Shown piece by piece: positions 44,228-56,400 of a stretch of 64,000 nucleotides of DNA (the first letter of the stretch is position 1; each line of letters opens with the position of its first letter). The stretch is from Phytophthora colocasiae (Eukaryota; Oomycota; Peronosporomycetes; Peronosporales; Peronosporaceae): NCBI GenBank assembly GCA_018806915.1, contig JAGKQI010000050.1:62001-126000 (forward strand). The letters are read 5' to 3'. The notes beneath the pieces are model-generated. The model made no database searches. It was not told where the DNA came from and was given only the letters and a program-made list of their open reading frames with translations. The position numbers and the translations under genes are program-made.

Positions 44228-44617
44228 TCAGGTAGCTGTACTCGTCCATCGGCAACGGAATGGGATGCCAAGGCGTACCCGCCGCAGGTGCTCGTCGACT
44301 GCACCAGTTTGCCAATTTACCGAAAAGCGATGGAGGCTCCACTTGTGAAATTGCCCTTGCTGAGTGACAGCAACGCCTACCACAACTCCAGCCAATAATC
44401 CAGCCACAAACTGCATCGGCCCGAAGAAATATCCGTCTTTATAATTCCAGAGTGAATAGTGAAGTGTAGGCAACGTCAATTGCTCAACGTAGGGCTTGTG
44501 ACGATTCATAGCAGCGTTGAAGTTGTTCACCACATCTTTAGTCTTCCAGACTAGAATTGGAAGCCACAGAAGAGCTTACAGACGTAGAATCATCCAAGCC
44601 ATTGGACTCCACTGCGA
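44228..44617 (-). pseudogene. Small membrane protein, possibly broken by one stop
   Basis: The open frame at 44228-44533 gives KPYVEQLTLPTLHYSLWNYK followed by a helix (FVAGLLAGVVVGVAV). In the same frame upstream the sequence continues (LLWLPILVWKTKDVV) to an ATG at about 44617, broken by a single TAA near 44594. The C-terminal Arg-rich end may be intron or UTR. It could be a real short gene starting at an internal ATG. Unrecognised. Confidence 0.4.
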
Positions 44618-44918
44618 TCTAGTGACAAAAATCTGTATAAGTATAATTTTAAATGATAAAAGACAACTTGACTTCAAAACTAGTACAGTAGGATAAACGG
44701 TATTTCTGAGAATTGGCCGAGACGTTTGAGAGACTTTGAGAGACCTCCGAGAATTATCTATAAGGAAAGAACATGACTACGTCTGAAAGAATTGGGGATG
44801 CCACTTTCATTTTTCCTGCATTGGTCCAACTACAACCGAGGTATGGATTGGAGCTGGCGCGTGGAGGACGTGGCATTGTCCATCGTTCACGACGTTATTG
44901 ACAACAAAACATGGTCCT

Positions 44919-45405
44919 ATGGGTCGTGTGTTGTCGTGCTACGTGGAGTTGCCTGGAAGCGGGAAGACAAAGTTCGCCGAGATGCTTCGACGTGCGTTTG
45001 TAAATGCATTCGCAGAGGACACCGTGAGCAATGCGCGGATCGTGCGTATATTCACCTCAGCAAGATGAATGGGGTGCATGGTGGTGTGATAGGAACATGC
45101 ACGGCGTATTTAGAGCTGAGCTTCAAAGCGCCGAAGTGGTGATCGTTGACAGTTCGCACATTTCTCAAGTGGAATGGGAGTTCGTGGAGAGAATGGCAAA
45201 TTCGTGTTGGAGCGATTGTGGACTTGAAGGGAAGACTTACGTGGTGAGTTTTCTTTGCGATGATTTCGAGCACGCGAAAAAATTAAATCAACGCGCGGAT
45301 GACCCGCTACCAGATGAGTTGTTGTGCAACCTTTACCGTGATTTTCAAGCGGCGGAACCTGAGGTGGCTGAAGTAGCACATTTCTACACTGTTGTTCCTC
45401 AATAG
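44919..45405 (+). pseudogene. P-loop NTPase/kinase-like gene, frameshifted
   Basis: One frame from the ATG at 44919 reads VELPGSGKTKFAEMLRRAF, a Walker A motif (GxxxxGKT type) followed by a helix. That frame stops near 45066, and the next frame carries on in the same sense (EWGAWWCDRNMHGVFRAEL, VVIVDSSHISQVEWEF, KTYVVSFLCDDFEHAKKL) to 45405. The VVIVDSSH segment suits a Walker B-like strand. A one-base change near 45055 explains the break. The exact family is not clear. A third frame over 44792-45142 is a shadow. Confidence 0.55.
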
Positions 45406-46182
45406 CGTTGGAGACACGCAGTGCAACAATCTCCGGAAGTACGGCAATGTACTGGCTATCAAGGTTTTTTTTTACGTTTTATTGTTAGCAATACAGTTGA
45501 CAACATTAATTTACATCGATGGCAGAACAGCATTGACATTAAAAGACGTATTTATATTGAGTTTAGTAATGACGATGTCAACTCTTCACATAGCGTATTT
45601 GCATACAAGACTTTATACTCTTACGCGTAGAGATATAGGCGTGAGCACACCACGTCAACTTGGTACGTCTATATGCCAGATTTAGTGCATGACGACTTGT
45701 GCTTGGACGACTTCTTCGCATGCCTCAACCTTGGTCTGACCAGCCGTCGTGGACGCCACTATGTTGTGCCTTTGGACGATGCGCCCTCGGCCCTGCAGGT
45801 ATCGTCGCCATCTCGAATGACACCGTTGTCTTGCTGTTGACAGTTTGAAGCACAAAAAGTAGCATAAAATTCTAAAACCTACCTTGCGAAAGTAAACACA
45901 GCATAAAATCTGCTTAAAAGGACGCGTTTAGTGACGATGTTGATTCGCCATCGATTCAAATATTTTTGTTGTCGTGCCGAAAGAAAGTAGATCCTTTCAA
46001 CGCTCGCCATTGAATGACTGCCCGATCTAAATGTTTTGCCTGTACATCTACGATTTATCTTTGGACCTTCCAACACCATGTCGATGATGTTTTACCATTG
46101 ACCTATCCAATACTACAGTAGTACTAAACTCGAGATATATAATAAGCACTGACGCCGTCACGCGGTGTTCTTCCCTGAGCTT
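45406..46182. other. No confident gene; possible exon remnant at 45660-45840
   Basis: The plus strand at 45670-45838 reads PDLVHDDLCLDDFFACLNLG and ends in a TGA; it could be a last exon of the P-loop gene, but no clean splice sites were found. Confidence 0.3.
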
Positions 46183-46394
46183 CTACTTCTCCAGATCGAG
46201 CAGGTGGCTCATGGCTTGTCGTAGCTGCTTCTCTTCTTCGTTCTTGGCCTCCAGCCCAATAGCAATGCGGTGCAAACGCACATCTTGCTCGAACCGACAA
46301 AACCGAATCTTGTCGACGTTTGCCACATGCTCCCCAGACTTGTACGCACGTTCCAAGTGCTGTCGCTGAGAGGTCTCTCGCTGGCGTAGTTCCA
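46183..46394 (-). pseudogene. Coiled-coil terminal exon
   Basis: Minus-strand codons give a charged helical segment (RQRETSQRQHLERAYKSGEH, EAKNEEEKQLRQAMSHLL) ending DLEK and TAG at 46183. The upstream frame meets a TAA near 46400. A second acidic frame lies on the same strand at 46550-46745 (VPEHKEDEAAAEDVGDREN). Probably a fragment of one gene, but the link is not shown. Confidence 0.4.
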
Positions 46395-46879
46395 GTAAGT
46401 GATTCTTCAGTTAGAGTTTATACCGGAGATACTGAGCTTGAGCCTTCGATGTTGCCTCGTGCTGCCTCGTTTTGGGAAGTAGAGGATAGAGAGACTTGGA
46501 TGTATCACGTCGGGTGGTACGAGAAAAGGATGCTCGCTCAGGAGCGTGAGGATTCTCTCGTGCAACCTTCTTTTTTACTGGGTGTCAATTCATTGTCTTC
46601 TTCAGCCTCCTGGTGGTTGGCACTCTTTCGAGGAGTAACAGGCTTCTGGGCGGGAATGTTCTCGCTTGGTCGAGAATTCTCGCGATCTCCGACATCTTCA
46701 GCCGCAGCTTCGTCTTCTTTGTGCTCGGGAACAACTTATCATTGACCTCTCAAATACTACTACTGTAGTACTAAACTCAAGGTAAGCACTACACCTCGAG
46801 CTGATCAGCTGACAGGGAATCGAAGCCGTCAGCAGCCACAAAAACTTTCCCTAGCGCAACTACACAGCAGAACGCCGGG

Positions 46880-47335
46880 CAGCGTAGCAGGTTAAAGCAG
46901 CATTGTGATGGTGTAGCGTAAGGGTTGCGTAGCAGAACGTCGAGCAGCGTACTGTACCAGGTAGAACAGCCTAGTAGGTAGGGCAGCGTAGCAGGTTATA
47001 GCAGCATTGCGACCAGGTTCGAGTAGCGTAGCAGGTTATAGCAGCATTGTGACCAGTAGGGCTCCAGCAACGTAACGGGTAGCGTAGCAGATCGTCGACC
47101 AGCGTACCAGGTAGAACAGCCTAGTAGGTAGGGCAGCGTAGCAGGTTATAGCAGCATTGCGACCAGGTTCGAGTAGCGTAGCAGGTTATAGCAGCATTGT
47201 GACCAGTAGGGCTCCAGCAGCGTAACGGGTAGCGTAGCAGCCAGTAGAACGTCGAGTAGCGTAGCAGCCAGCAAAGGTCGAGCAGCGTAGTCAGCAATTT
47301 CGTGTAGTGCACGTCGAGCAGGGCGTCAGGACATT
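46880..47335. repeat. 150-bp minisatellite, left arm (about 2-3 units)
   Basis: GACCAGTAGG recurs at 47051 and 47201; sub-repeats of GCGTAGCAGGTTATAGCAGC lie inside each unit. Confidence 0.85.
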
Positions 47336-48048
47336 GGGTAATGGGGGACTTGAGGGGCTTGGTGAAATTGAAAATGAGGCTCCGCTTTGCGATTCTTACC
47401 GCGAGGATCGCGCACATGAGGTTGGCTAGAGCTTCAACTTGCTGGCCAATTAGCACTCGTCATTTTTACGCTAGCGCCTCTTATTGGCGGAATCGTCAGA
47501 GCGAACCCGCCGGGGAAAAGCTTGGCTTGGAAAAGCGCGCGGAAACACGTATAGTGGGCCTTGCGACCGCGTAGGAATCATGTTGGCTTCAAGTTCAACC
47601 TCAACATATGATTACTATAATACTCACACTATACTATTGATATTACTATACGTGGCGAAGAGTGCGTTTGTACTTGCGATAGTATGAACCCTGACAATAA
47701 AATGTCAACTGCGAAGAAACGTCGACTTGAGATTTCAATTATCAGCGATGGTCTGCATTTCACTCACTTTCTGTAGTCCGCCATGGGGACGATGATTAAA
47801 CGCAGTTGCAGTAGTTAGTGGTAGTTCACGGGTGGCACGACCGTGCAGAAGCCGCCCGGAAAAATTGACCGTTTTGAAGTTGTTGCTAGAACTTCACAGC
47901 CGGCTACGAAAGCGCATTCAGGGACGTGGGCACCCACGTTGAAGCTCCCAGTCCGGCTCGGCGTGGCTTTAGTGTCATAGACCTCTATCGATGATACCGC
48001 AGCCAAGACTGCTGCCTCATGTTGTGAGGATGTTTAACTTTATCGATG

Positions 48049-49824
48049 GACGCCCTGTCCAGTCTGCAGAGTGCGTCGTATGAATTTCATTAGTAGTGCT
48101 GGTACAGAAAGACAACATGCCGCTGAAGATCTTCTGCTTTTAAACCAGCTTATACCATATTAATCATAGTCCGGAATCTACCACAGAGAATAAGAGAGAA
48201 GTTGATTAACTTTTAGCGGGGACGTAATCATCCTTGCGTTTTAGTCGCGTTCTCCACGTTGAATCAAGGTTTGTGTATTCTCGTGACGTTCACGAGAATA
48301 CAAAATTTGTAAGTGGATGTGTATGCTAAAGATGGTGAAAGGTTTTGATGCTGTGCTGTGGGTCAATGACTAAACTGCACGCTGGCCCAAACAACTATGA
48401 TAACGAGGGTTCGCCACGTGCATGCAGTTTTAGGCTAACAGCGTTGAGTTTTCGATGCCCAATGTCCCAATATGACTTTGGATGCGCATTCATCTATCTA
48501 ACGCGCTAGTGTTAGAAATGTCGTTTCATTTTTTTCAGCAACGGCTCGCGAACCAGTGGTAGATTCAGGGATATGATGAGTAGAATGTAGCCGGTCACTC
48601 AGCGAGGCAGATTGCGAGCCTGCTGGAGGTTGTAGTTGCGTCAAATGTTTTTGTAAGGCTTTGTGTTCTTGGAGAAATATAAGACTAGACTGTCACAACT
48701 GAGTATTTGGGGTTACCGAACTACTCTTGATCTTAAGAGTCGAGGACGACATCTTGTCACTAGACGTATCCTTACCAGTGGAAGTGGAAGCTGGCTTGGT
48801 AGCAGCATGTTACCCGCAAGTCCTGCGTCAACCACCGAGTACTAGCTCTCCGAGCTTACGTCCTTAAATAAAACCGCCTAGCTCCACTAGGTCCGGGACT
48901 GTATTTATACCAGTGTTGGGTTTCATGGAACCACGTCGAAAATGGTTCCAGAGCCAACCTCTCGCAGTGCTAGGGCTTTCGATACCCAAACGAACGATAA
49001 TGACACAGAGCATACGTTCAAATTGCGAGTACTGACACTGAAGGTCAGCGAACACAGACAGCGTACGCAAGCGACGCCGAAGGCCGCCGGGTCATCATCT
49101 GATACACTGAGACGTCCGAGAGGCTTTGGTAACAGCGCAGCAGATCCTCCGGCCATCTTAAGCCTTCGGCGAATGCACGAAGGTCCGTATCGTCGTAGTC
49201 GTAGTCGTAGTCGCTGTCGCTATTTCGTTGTAGAGTTTGTCCTGGATCTCCCCGGTCGGAAATTAGACGGCTCGGCCATCCAAGGTTGGACTTGTACCGG
49301 TCCTTAGACCAGTCTAGGTCTGTAGGACTCTTTGGAAGTAACTCAATATACCTCATCACGTCTAGGTGTTGCCATGGTCATAACGCTGTCGTTGTGTCAC
49401 ATTGCGAATTGTCTTTGTCTTAGTCGATGTCGTAGTTGAATTGCGCCTCTATTCTCTGCGGTATTCTCTGTGGCAACAGCGATATTGCCAGAGGCCGGAG
49501 AGAAGATCACGAGATCTTGTTGATACACTGGAAAAATACACACTGCGACCACGCAACGTGGAGGCTGCACAACGACATTTACTTCGGCGAAACAAGCGGT
49601 GGCGCCAAGTATCCCGAATATGCAGGCTTCCTTTTGAAGCCATTATCATGTCTTGTTTCGACACTCATCGGATTGGAACATTGACGGCGAAGCGGTTAAT
49701 CAAGTGCTTACGTGTTTGGGTTTTGAGCCCGAACGCAAACCTTCGAAGACAACGCATATGGATTTCCGCGAAGTTAGAATTGATACAAACGTAGTAGCAT
49801 AGGTGCAAGGCGACTGTGTTTGAA
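48049..49824. other. Spacer of the large inverted repeat, with LINE debris
   Basis: Contains a LINE 3' tail on the minus strand near 48192-48205 (AGTTGATTAACTT), and a LINE C-terminal scrap on the plus strand near 49550-49680 (HATWRLHNDIYFGE). A GTCGTA microsatellite lies near 49190-49215. No intact gene. Confidence 0.6.
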
Positions 49825-50579
49825 CATCGATAAAGTTAAACATCCTCACAACATGAGGCAGCAGTCTTGGCTGCGGTATCATCGATAGAGGTCTATGACA
49901 CTAAAGCCACGCCGAGCCGGACTGGGAGCTTCAACGTGGGTGCCCACGTCCCTGAATGCGCTTTCGTAGCCGGCTGTGAAGTTCTAGCAACAACTTCAAA
50001 ACGGTCAATTTTTCCGGGCGGCTTCTGCACGGTCGTACCACCCGTGAGCTACCACTAACTACTGCAACTGCGTTTAATCATCGTCCCCATGGCGGACTAC
50101 AGAAAGTGAGTGAAATGCAGACCATCGCTGATAATTGAAATCTCAAGTCGACGTTTCTTCGCAGTTGACATTTTATTGTCAGGAGTTCATACTATCGCAA
50201 GTACAAACGCACTCTTCGCCACGTATAGTAATATCAATAGTATAGTGTGAGTATTATAGTAATCATATGTTGAGGTTGAACTTGAAGCCAACATGATTCC
50301 TACGCGGTCGCAAGGCCCACTATACGTGTTTCCGCGCGCTTTTCCAAGCCAAGCTTTTCCCCGGCGGGTTCGCTCTGACGATTCCGCCAATAAGAACGCT
50401 AGCGTAAAAATGACGAGTGCTAATTGGCCAGCAAGTTGAAGCTCTAGCCAACCTCATGTGCGCGATCCTCGCGGTAAGAATCGCAAAGCGGAGCCTCATT
50501 TTCAATTTCACCAAGCCCCCCTCAAGTCCCCCATTACCCAATGTCCTGACGCCCTGCTCGACGTGCACTACACGAAATT

Positions 50580-51415
50580 GCTGACTACGCTGCTCGACCT
50601 TTGCTGGCTGCTACGCTACTCGACGTTCTACTGGCTGCTACGCTACCCGTTACGCTGCTGGAGCCCTACTGGTCACAATGCTGCTATAACCTGCTACGCT
50701 ACTCGAACCTGGTCGCAATGCTGCTATAACCTGCTACGCTGCCCTACCTACTAGGCTGTTCTACCTGGTACGCTGGTCGACGATCTGCTACGCTACCCGT
50801 TACGTTGCTGGAGCCCTACTGGTCACAATGCTGCTATAACCTGCTACGCTACTCGAACCTGGTCGCAATGCTGCTATAACCTGCTACGCTGCCCTACCTA
50901 CTAGGCTGTTCTACCTGGTACGCTGGTCGACGATCTGCTACGCTACCCGTTACGTTGCTGGAGCCCTACTGGTCACAATGCTGCTATAACCTGCTACGCT
51001 ACTCGAACCTGGTCGCAATGCTGCTATAACCTGCTACGCTGCCCTACCTACTAGGCTGTTCTACCTGGTACGCTGGTCGACGATCTGCTACGCTACCCGT
51101 TACGTTGCTGGAGCCCTACTGGTCACAATGCTGCTATAACCTGCTACGCTACTCGAACCTGGTCGCAATGCTGCTATAACCTGCTACGCTGCCCTACCTA
51201 CTAGGCTGTTCTACCTGGTACGCTGGTCGACGATCTGCTACGCTACCCGTTACGTTGCTGGAGCCCTACTGGTCACAATGCTGCTATAACCTGCTACGCT
51301 ACTCGAACCTGGTCGCAATGTTGCTATAACCGCCACGCTGCCCTACCTACTAGGCTGTTCTACCTGGTACGCTGCGACGATCTGCTACGCTACCCTTGCT
51401 GGAGCCCTACTTGGT
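50580..51415. repeat. 150-bp minisatellite, right arm (about 5 full units)
   Basis: GAGCCCTACT recurs at 50661, 50811, 50961, 51111 and 51261, exactly 150 bp apart, then at about 51402 in a shortened unit. Each unit contains CTGCTATAACCTGCTACGCT twice. Units are nearly identical to one another. Confidence 0.93.
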
Positions 51416-51655
51416 GCCGGATCAAACGCCACAAGAAAAGTTCTTCCAGACTTTCGTCGATGGGGATTTGAGGATTCTGTACCCCAAGCCGAACCTTCAG
51501 TTTTTCTTGGGTTTTAAGAGCTTTGGACGTTAGAATTGGTGGAGGAAGTTGTACTCTTGGAGTGCAGAGGAACAGGAGGTTTTGGACGAGGAGCAAGTCG
51601 ATGGAACTTCTGAGGAATGGAAATACACTCACAGTCTTGTGTCTTTTCAGTACAA
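51416..51655 (+). pseudogene. Insert in the right minisatellite arm, gene-like fragment
   Basis: Plus-strand codons read QEKFFQTFVDGDLRILYPKP and, in another frame, WWRKLYSWSAEEQEVLDEEQ. Both look like former coding sequence of unknown origin; the minisatellite resumes on the far side near 51656. Confidence 0.4.
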
Positions 51656-51855
51656 CGCTACCCGTTACGCCGCTTGAGCCCTACTGGTCACAACGCTGAT
51701 ATTACCTGCTATGCTGCTCGACGTTAGCAGTGGTAACTTTTCCTTGTCAGCGACTGGTAACTGTTGTGTTTACCTTGAGTTTAGTATTTTACAGGTTAAT
51801 GATAAACTTTCTTGAGTACTGAGTATTGGCCAGGTCAATGGTAAACCATCGTTGA

Positions 51856-52025
51856 CATTTGTAGTTGGTAGAGGCGTTAGCACAGACAGTACTGACACAG
51901 GCTGCGTCTGACTTGTGCCTGACGGTGAGCCCACGGTCAGTATCTTTCGAAAAAAAAGTTAGTGGCACTTCGAGCAGCTGCCAAAATCTTTAGCATGGGA
52001 CGCCTTTCATTCTTCGTTTTGCTGT
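51856..52025. other. 5' flank of the five-exon gene
   Basis: No promoter motif stands out. An in-frame TGA at 52026 precedes the start codon. Confidence 0.4.
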
Positions 52026-52034
52026 TGAGGAGCC

Positions 52035-53043
52035 ATGCGTGACTTTCGGCCGAAAGCAGAGCAGTTTGAAGTATGCACTCACTTCAATTTGCATAATCTG
52101 CAATTGGGTAACCCCTGGTATCATTTGTTGCTGTCGACAGATAGAAGACCCATCAAGATCCTTTGCTTCTGATGGCAAGCGCCTGTACAACTTCCGCGAA
52201 AAGGACGAGTTTAGAACCAAGGTAAATTGTACATATTCAGCTTTTAAAGCATTTATCTAACTTGTTTGAAACGATAGGCTCTTTCGTTCTATAGTAGCAC
52301 CGACGAGATCTCGTTCGACGCGTTGTATCCTGTTTACTTCAAGGTACCTGCCGAAGGACGTGTACGTGCATGATTGGAGACGTTAATGTTATCGCTGTTT
52401 TTGGTAACGCTTTGTCTGATAAATAGGCACAAAACTCCAGCGACATCGACGACTTCGTTACTTCATTGCCCGTCAAGCAAATGTATGATGTGTATGTTGG
52501 GGTATGGAACTTGTACGCATTCGACGAGCATGATTACCTTTGGATGCTGCAGTGGTTGGACACATCAATGAGTTTGTCGAAGGTATTCCCTGTATGTTCT
52601 TACAATTTGACGGTTTACTAACTACTGAATGAAAAAAATAGATAACTCGAGAGCAGATTAAAACTCGGTTGAGGTTTCTAAACGACTATATCGACCAAGA
52701 AAGACAGGAACTCGACGCTCATGTCGAGCATTATATTCGCATGCAGGCAGACATTTTCGTGGATGCAGAAGAGATTGATGAACATCGCCGGGAGGGACGT
52801 CAGCTGGAGAGAGAACACAATTTGATTTGTTTCTTGATGGAAGCTATGAACGTTGTGGATATCATCGCATACGAGCTATCAAAAGCCGAGTTCCAAGGGC
52901 TGTGCAAATGCGAAAAGTGCAAGAACTTCCCAACGCAAGATTACCCGACGGAGTCAGTGTGGCACGAATTGCCTCCCAAGACCTTTTATTGCGAGGACAG
53001 TGGCGAGATTTGCATCGGGGAGAACTATAGGCGCTATGACTAG
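52035..53043 (+). CDS. Five-exon gene of unknown function, intact
   Basis: Exons 52035-52070, 52141-52221, 52278-52343, 52427-52582 and 52642-53043 join through four phase-0 introns of 56-83 nt, each with GT...AG, giving 246 residues with no shift or stop. The product is acidic and mostly helical: an early DGKRLYNFREKDEF block, then VYVGVWNLYAFDEHDYLWML, a coiled-coil-like REQIKTRLRFLNDYIDQERQ region, and a C-terminal Cys cluster (CKCEKCKNF, later FYCEDSGEIC) that could bind zinc. I recognise no family. The start is the only ATG after an in-frame TGA nine bases upstream; a further 5' exon cannot be excluded. Clean splicing and an unbroken frame amid decayed DNA suggest it is under selection. 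Confidence 0.72.
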
Positions 53044-53162
53044 TTACAGCTCGTCGCTTGAATCGTACTAGTATCGCACATGGATTGCAGCTACGTAGTA
53101 GTTTTATTGTTGCAGATTGTAGCCGACATATAAACTTTTACATTTATGGACGGCCACGACCT

Positions 53163-53300
53163 ATAGTGAAACTAGTATATTCACCTCTCTCAAAGAGTCC
53201 ACGTCGATAGAGGTAAATATACTAGTTTCACTATTGGATTGTTTTCTTTAGTGAAACTAGTATATTTGCCTCTAATGCTGACGTCGATTACTGGTATACC
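53163..53300. repeat. Short hairpin (MITE-like) repeat, one full and one half copy
   Basis: ATAGTGAAACTAGTATATTC at 53163 is matched by its near-perfect inverse ending at about 53233, giving a ~71-bp hairpin with a ~20-bp loop. A third copy of the arm begins near 53251 and continues through the same GACGTCGAT block. It lies about 180 bp upstream of the piggyBac gene. Confidence 0.7.
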
Positions 53301-53411
53301 AGTATAGTTACGCCGTATCCGGATATTTTGGATCTCATTACGTGATTGTAAGTGTAAGTGCAAAAACTGTCCGGATACCACTTGCATTCAATTCAGGATT
53401 CTAAGGTGGTC

Positions 53412-56400
53412 ATGCCGCGCAAGCGCAAGGAGAGAGAAGATCCCCAGTCGTCTCGCACGAGCCGGCGGAGAGCTACTCGGCCCGATGAAATATCTGGTAC
53501 GCAGACACAACTCTTGCGTCGTTGGCAGTTCTAATCGAATGCTTGTTCGTAGATGAAGAGTACGAAGTGGAACGTATTATCGATATGAAAATCGTGTCGG
53601 GAAAGCCAAAGTATCATGTAAAATGGAAGGGTTACAATGACACTACATGGGAGCCGGAATCAATCTTACGTGCCCCAGGCTTCTGCAACAATTTAACGAA
53701 GAGCAGCTAAAACGTGCCCGTGCTTCCAAGAAGAAAGCTGCGAGCCCGAAAGCGACAGCAAGCTCCGAGAGCTCCGTGAAACGGAAAGCGTCAAAAGGTA
53801 GCTAATGATATTGTCTTCGAGTGCATTATTCTCTGACTGAACTGTTGGTCATCGGTGATAATGTACAGGTACTTCTCAGGAGAAAGAGTACGAAGTGGAA
53901 GCAATCCTTCGAGAGAGATTTCGTTTTGGATTACCTCATTACCTAGTCAAATGGAAAGGGTATACGGAGTCCAGTTGGATCGCTGGATCAAACATGAACT
54001 GTCCCGAAGTCCTGGCGGCATTCCGACGTCGTCAACAGAAAGCTCATCCAGCGGCAAGTATACAGGTTTCTGTTGCCAATGTCACAGAAAACCACAGTAC
54101 AACCAATTCTACAACTGTCCCGGTGGCCACCCCAACTGATATAAACCAAGACGCACGGACATTAGATCCCTCTCCAAACAGAATCGACAGATCTCAACGG
54201 ATTGTCAGCAATGCAGACGAATTACGGGGAGTTCAAGAAAACTCGAACCCCAATTATGAATTTGATTTTCCTGATTATCGGGAGGAAAACACCAACGACG
54301 AGGAGACCAAGGTAGACGAAGAAGCGAGGAGTGAAACTAATTCGAGCAACCTTTTTCGGAAGAAAAGACCAACGGTCAGCCACAGTAGGCCGAAATCGCT
54401 GTTGAAGGCGCCACGGACCCGTCCATTTCGTATCGATGTAGCAAATGAAGGCCTTGACGACGATCATGAGTTTTTAGCCTCTGATTATTGCGCTAGTGAG
54501 AGTGATGACGGTTCTGACGAAGAAACCACAGAAAATATCATCGTCAACGAGGAAGATGACGAAGATGAATTTTCTGTTGAGACTGCTGAGGAGATTCGTG
54601 CTGTCGCAGGACCTCAAGATTATATAACAGATGAAATGCTGCGGTCTATGTCTATAAACGGTTGGGAGGAGCTGAATGTCGGCGATGGTGTGGACGATAC
54701 CAATACGGATGGCATGTGTGATGTTATGAACGATCCTCCCATTTACAACAATCAGCAATTGATGCAGCTCGAACGATGAAGCCAACGGATTTATTTTTTT
54801 ATTTTATGCCGAAACGCCTCTGGAGAGATATCGCGCATGAAACCAATTTGTACGAGCGCCAAACACGCGCTCAACGGTTACAAGCCGCGTCGCTGGTCAT
54901 AAATGCCAAGACGAATGATCAAGCTTTGCGAAGCAAGTTGTACCGAGAGAAAGAACGAGCCCTGGATTCGTTCAAGGAGATTTCCGCAGCGGAAATAACG
55001 CATTTCTTGGCGTTGATCATTTCGAGAGCTGTTTGCCCTATTAAAGCCCGTATGGAAGATCATTGGAAAACCCAGGCGCGTGGGGCAATTCCCGCCGGGA
55101 CATGGTCACCATTCATGCCTCGACTGCGTTTTAAGGAGATTAACAGGTACGAACGTGCGCTCAGAACTGGATTATGAATTACCGGTATAAATGATGAGAC
55201 AACGTTGACATTTTACCTGGTACTGTACTAATAGAGACGTGTTGGTAGGTTCATCCACTTCACAGACAACGAGGACCCACGAGCAAAATCCGATCGGGCA
55301 TGGAAAATTAGAAGTGTAATTGATACTCTCCAAGATACGTTTAAGGGTGCGATGGAGCTAGGGCGTTGGGTTGCGTTCGATGAAATGGTTATCCCGTCAA
55401 GGAGTTCGCGGAATACAATTCGTGTTTTTCTGAAGAATAAGCCGCACAAGTACGGGACAAAGCTGTTCGCAGTTTGCTGTGGCGAAACCCACTACTGCTC
55501 CAGGTACATAATGATACTGTTTAGGTGTATGTCAAGCAGATGTCATTTACTTAGATCTTTTGTGCGTCTTTATCACAGATTCGAAGTCTATTGTGGCAAG
55601 AAGCAAGATAGTCAATTTGTTGACACGAGAAGTGGGCCAATGGCTGTCGTCCGTAACTTGAAGGCCCTGTGGGGAACAGCGTCGAGTAGATCGCTCGAAG
55701 AAAAGAATCGTTGTTACGGACCGAGAATACTCATCAGTATCGCTTAGTTTTCGCCTGATGGACATAGGGTATTACAATATCGGAACAGTGTCCACGAGTC
55801 GGCTTGGTTTTGTGGAGAATTTCAAGACAAAAAAAAGAGCCAATCACGCAATATGCCTCGAGGGTCCTACAAGCTTGCAAGAAACACCACAAACGGAGTA
55901 TTGTACGCATCAAGGTGGGTAGACTCAAAAATTTGTTATTTTCTGGCCACTGGAGTCTCGGCGAAAAGGTCGTCTGTACAACGAAAGCAAAGGGACGGTA
56001 CGTACGCTACTATTCCGTGTCCGGAGTTTGTTGTGAATTACAACAAGTACATGGGTGGCGTTGATAATCACGACCAATTACGCCTGCAACGGTGAGTTTA
56101 ATGTAGAGCAGTGCTTATTTCATTTTTACTGACATGAGGTACTGTATGTGGTTGGTTTAGTTACTCTGTTCAAATGGTCATGCGCGCCAAAAAGTACTAC
56201 AAGAATCTTTTTTACGGGCTTCTTGACATTGCGATCATCAACGCATTCATTGTACACCGTCTATACGCAAAGTCCATCGAAGAGAAACCGCTTTCACACT
56301 CGAACTTCCTGATCCAACTCCACGAGGAGCTCCTAGGTCTCCAAGACCAAGATTTCTTGGAAACTGAACACATTACTGAAGAAGTTGTTGCAGTGGATGA

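Larger units (their letters stand above)
46735..51850. repeat. Large inverted repeat, arms 46735-48048 and 49825-51850
   Basis: The inner part of the left arm (47340-48048) is nearly the exact reverse complement of 49825-50540; for example an identical 63-codon frame occurs at 48006-47815 and 49867-50058. The outer parts hold a 150-bp minisatellite in opposite orientations. Outermost ends also match inverted (ACTAAACTCAAGGTAA near 46771 and its complement near 51772). The right arm is longer because it has more minisatellite units and a 240-bp insert. Confidence 0.88.

Noticed and set aside
46320..46745. 141-codon plus-strand protein
   Set aside because: The opposite strand reads as well in part of the interval, and no motif or splice signal decides; left unannotated.
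47815..50058. Identical 63-codon proteins at 47815-48006 and 49867-50058
   Set aside because: The identity follows from the inverted repeat; no codon bias or motif supports a gene.
50580..51415. CRISPR-like array
   Set aside because: Units are 150-bp head-to-tail with no unique spacers, and the genome is eukaryotic.
54774..54780. Overlapping stop and start codons (CGATGA) as two separate genes
   Set aside because: Such overlaps are a bacterial operon feature; here the parts on each side make one piggyBac protein, so a frameshift is simpler.
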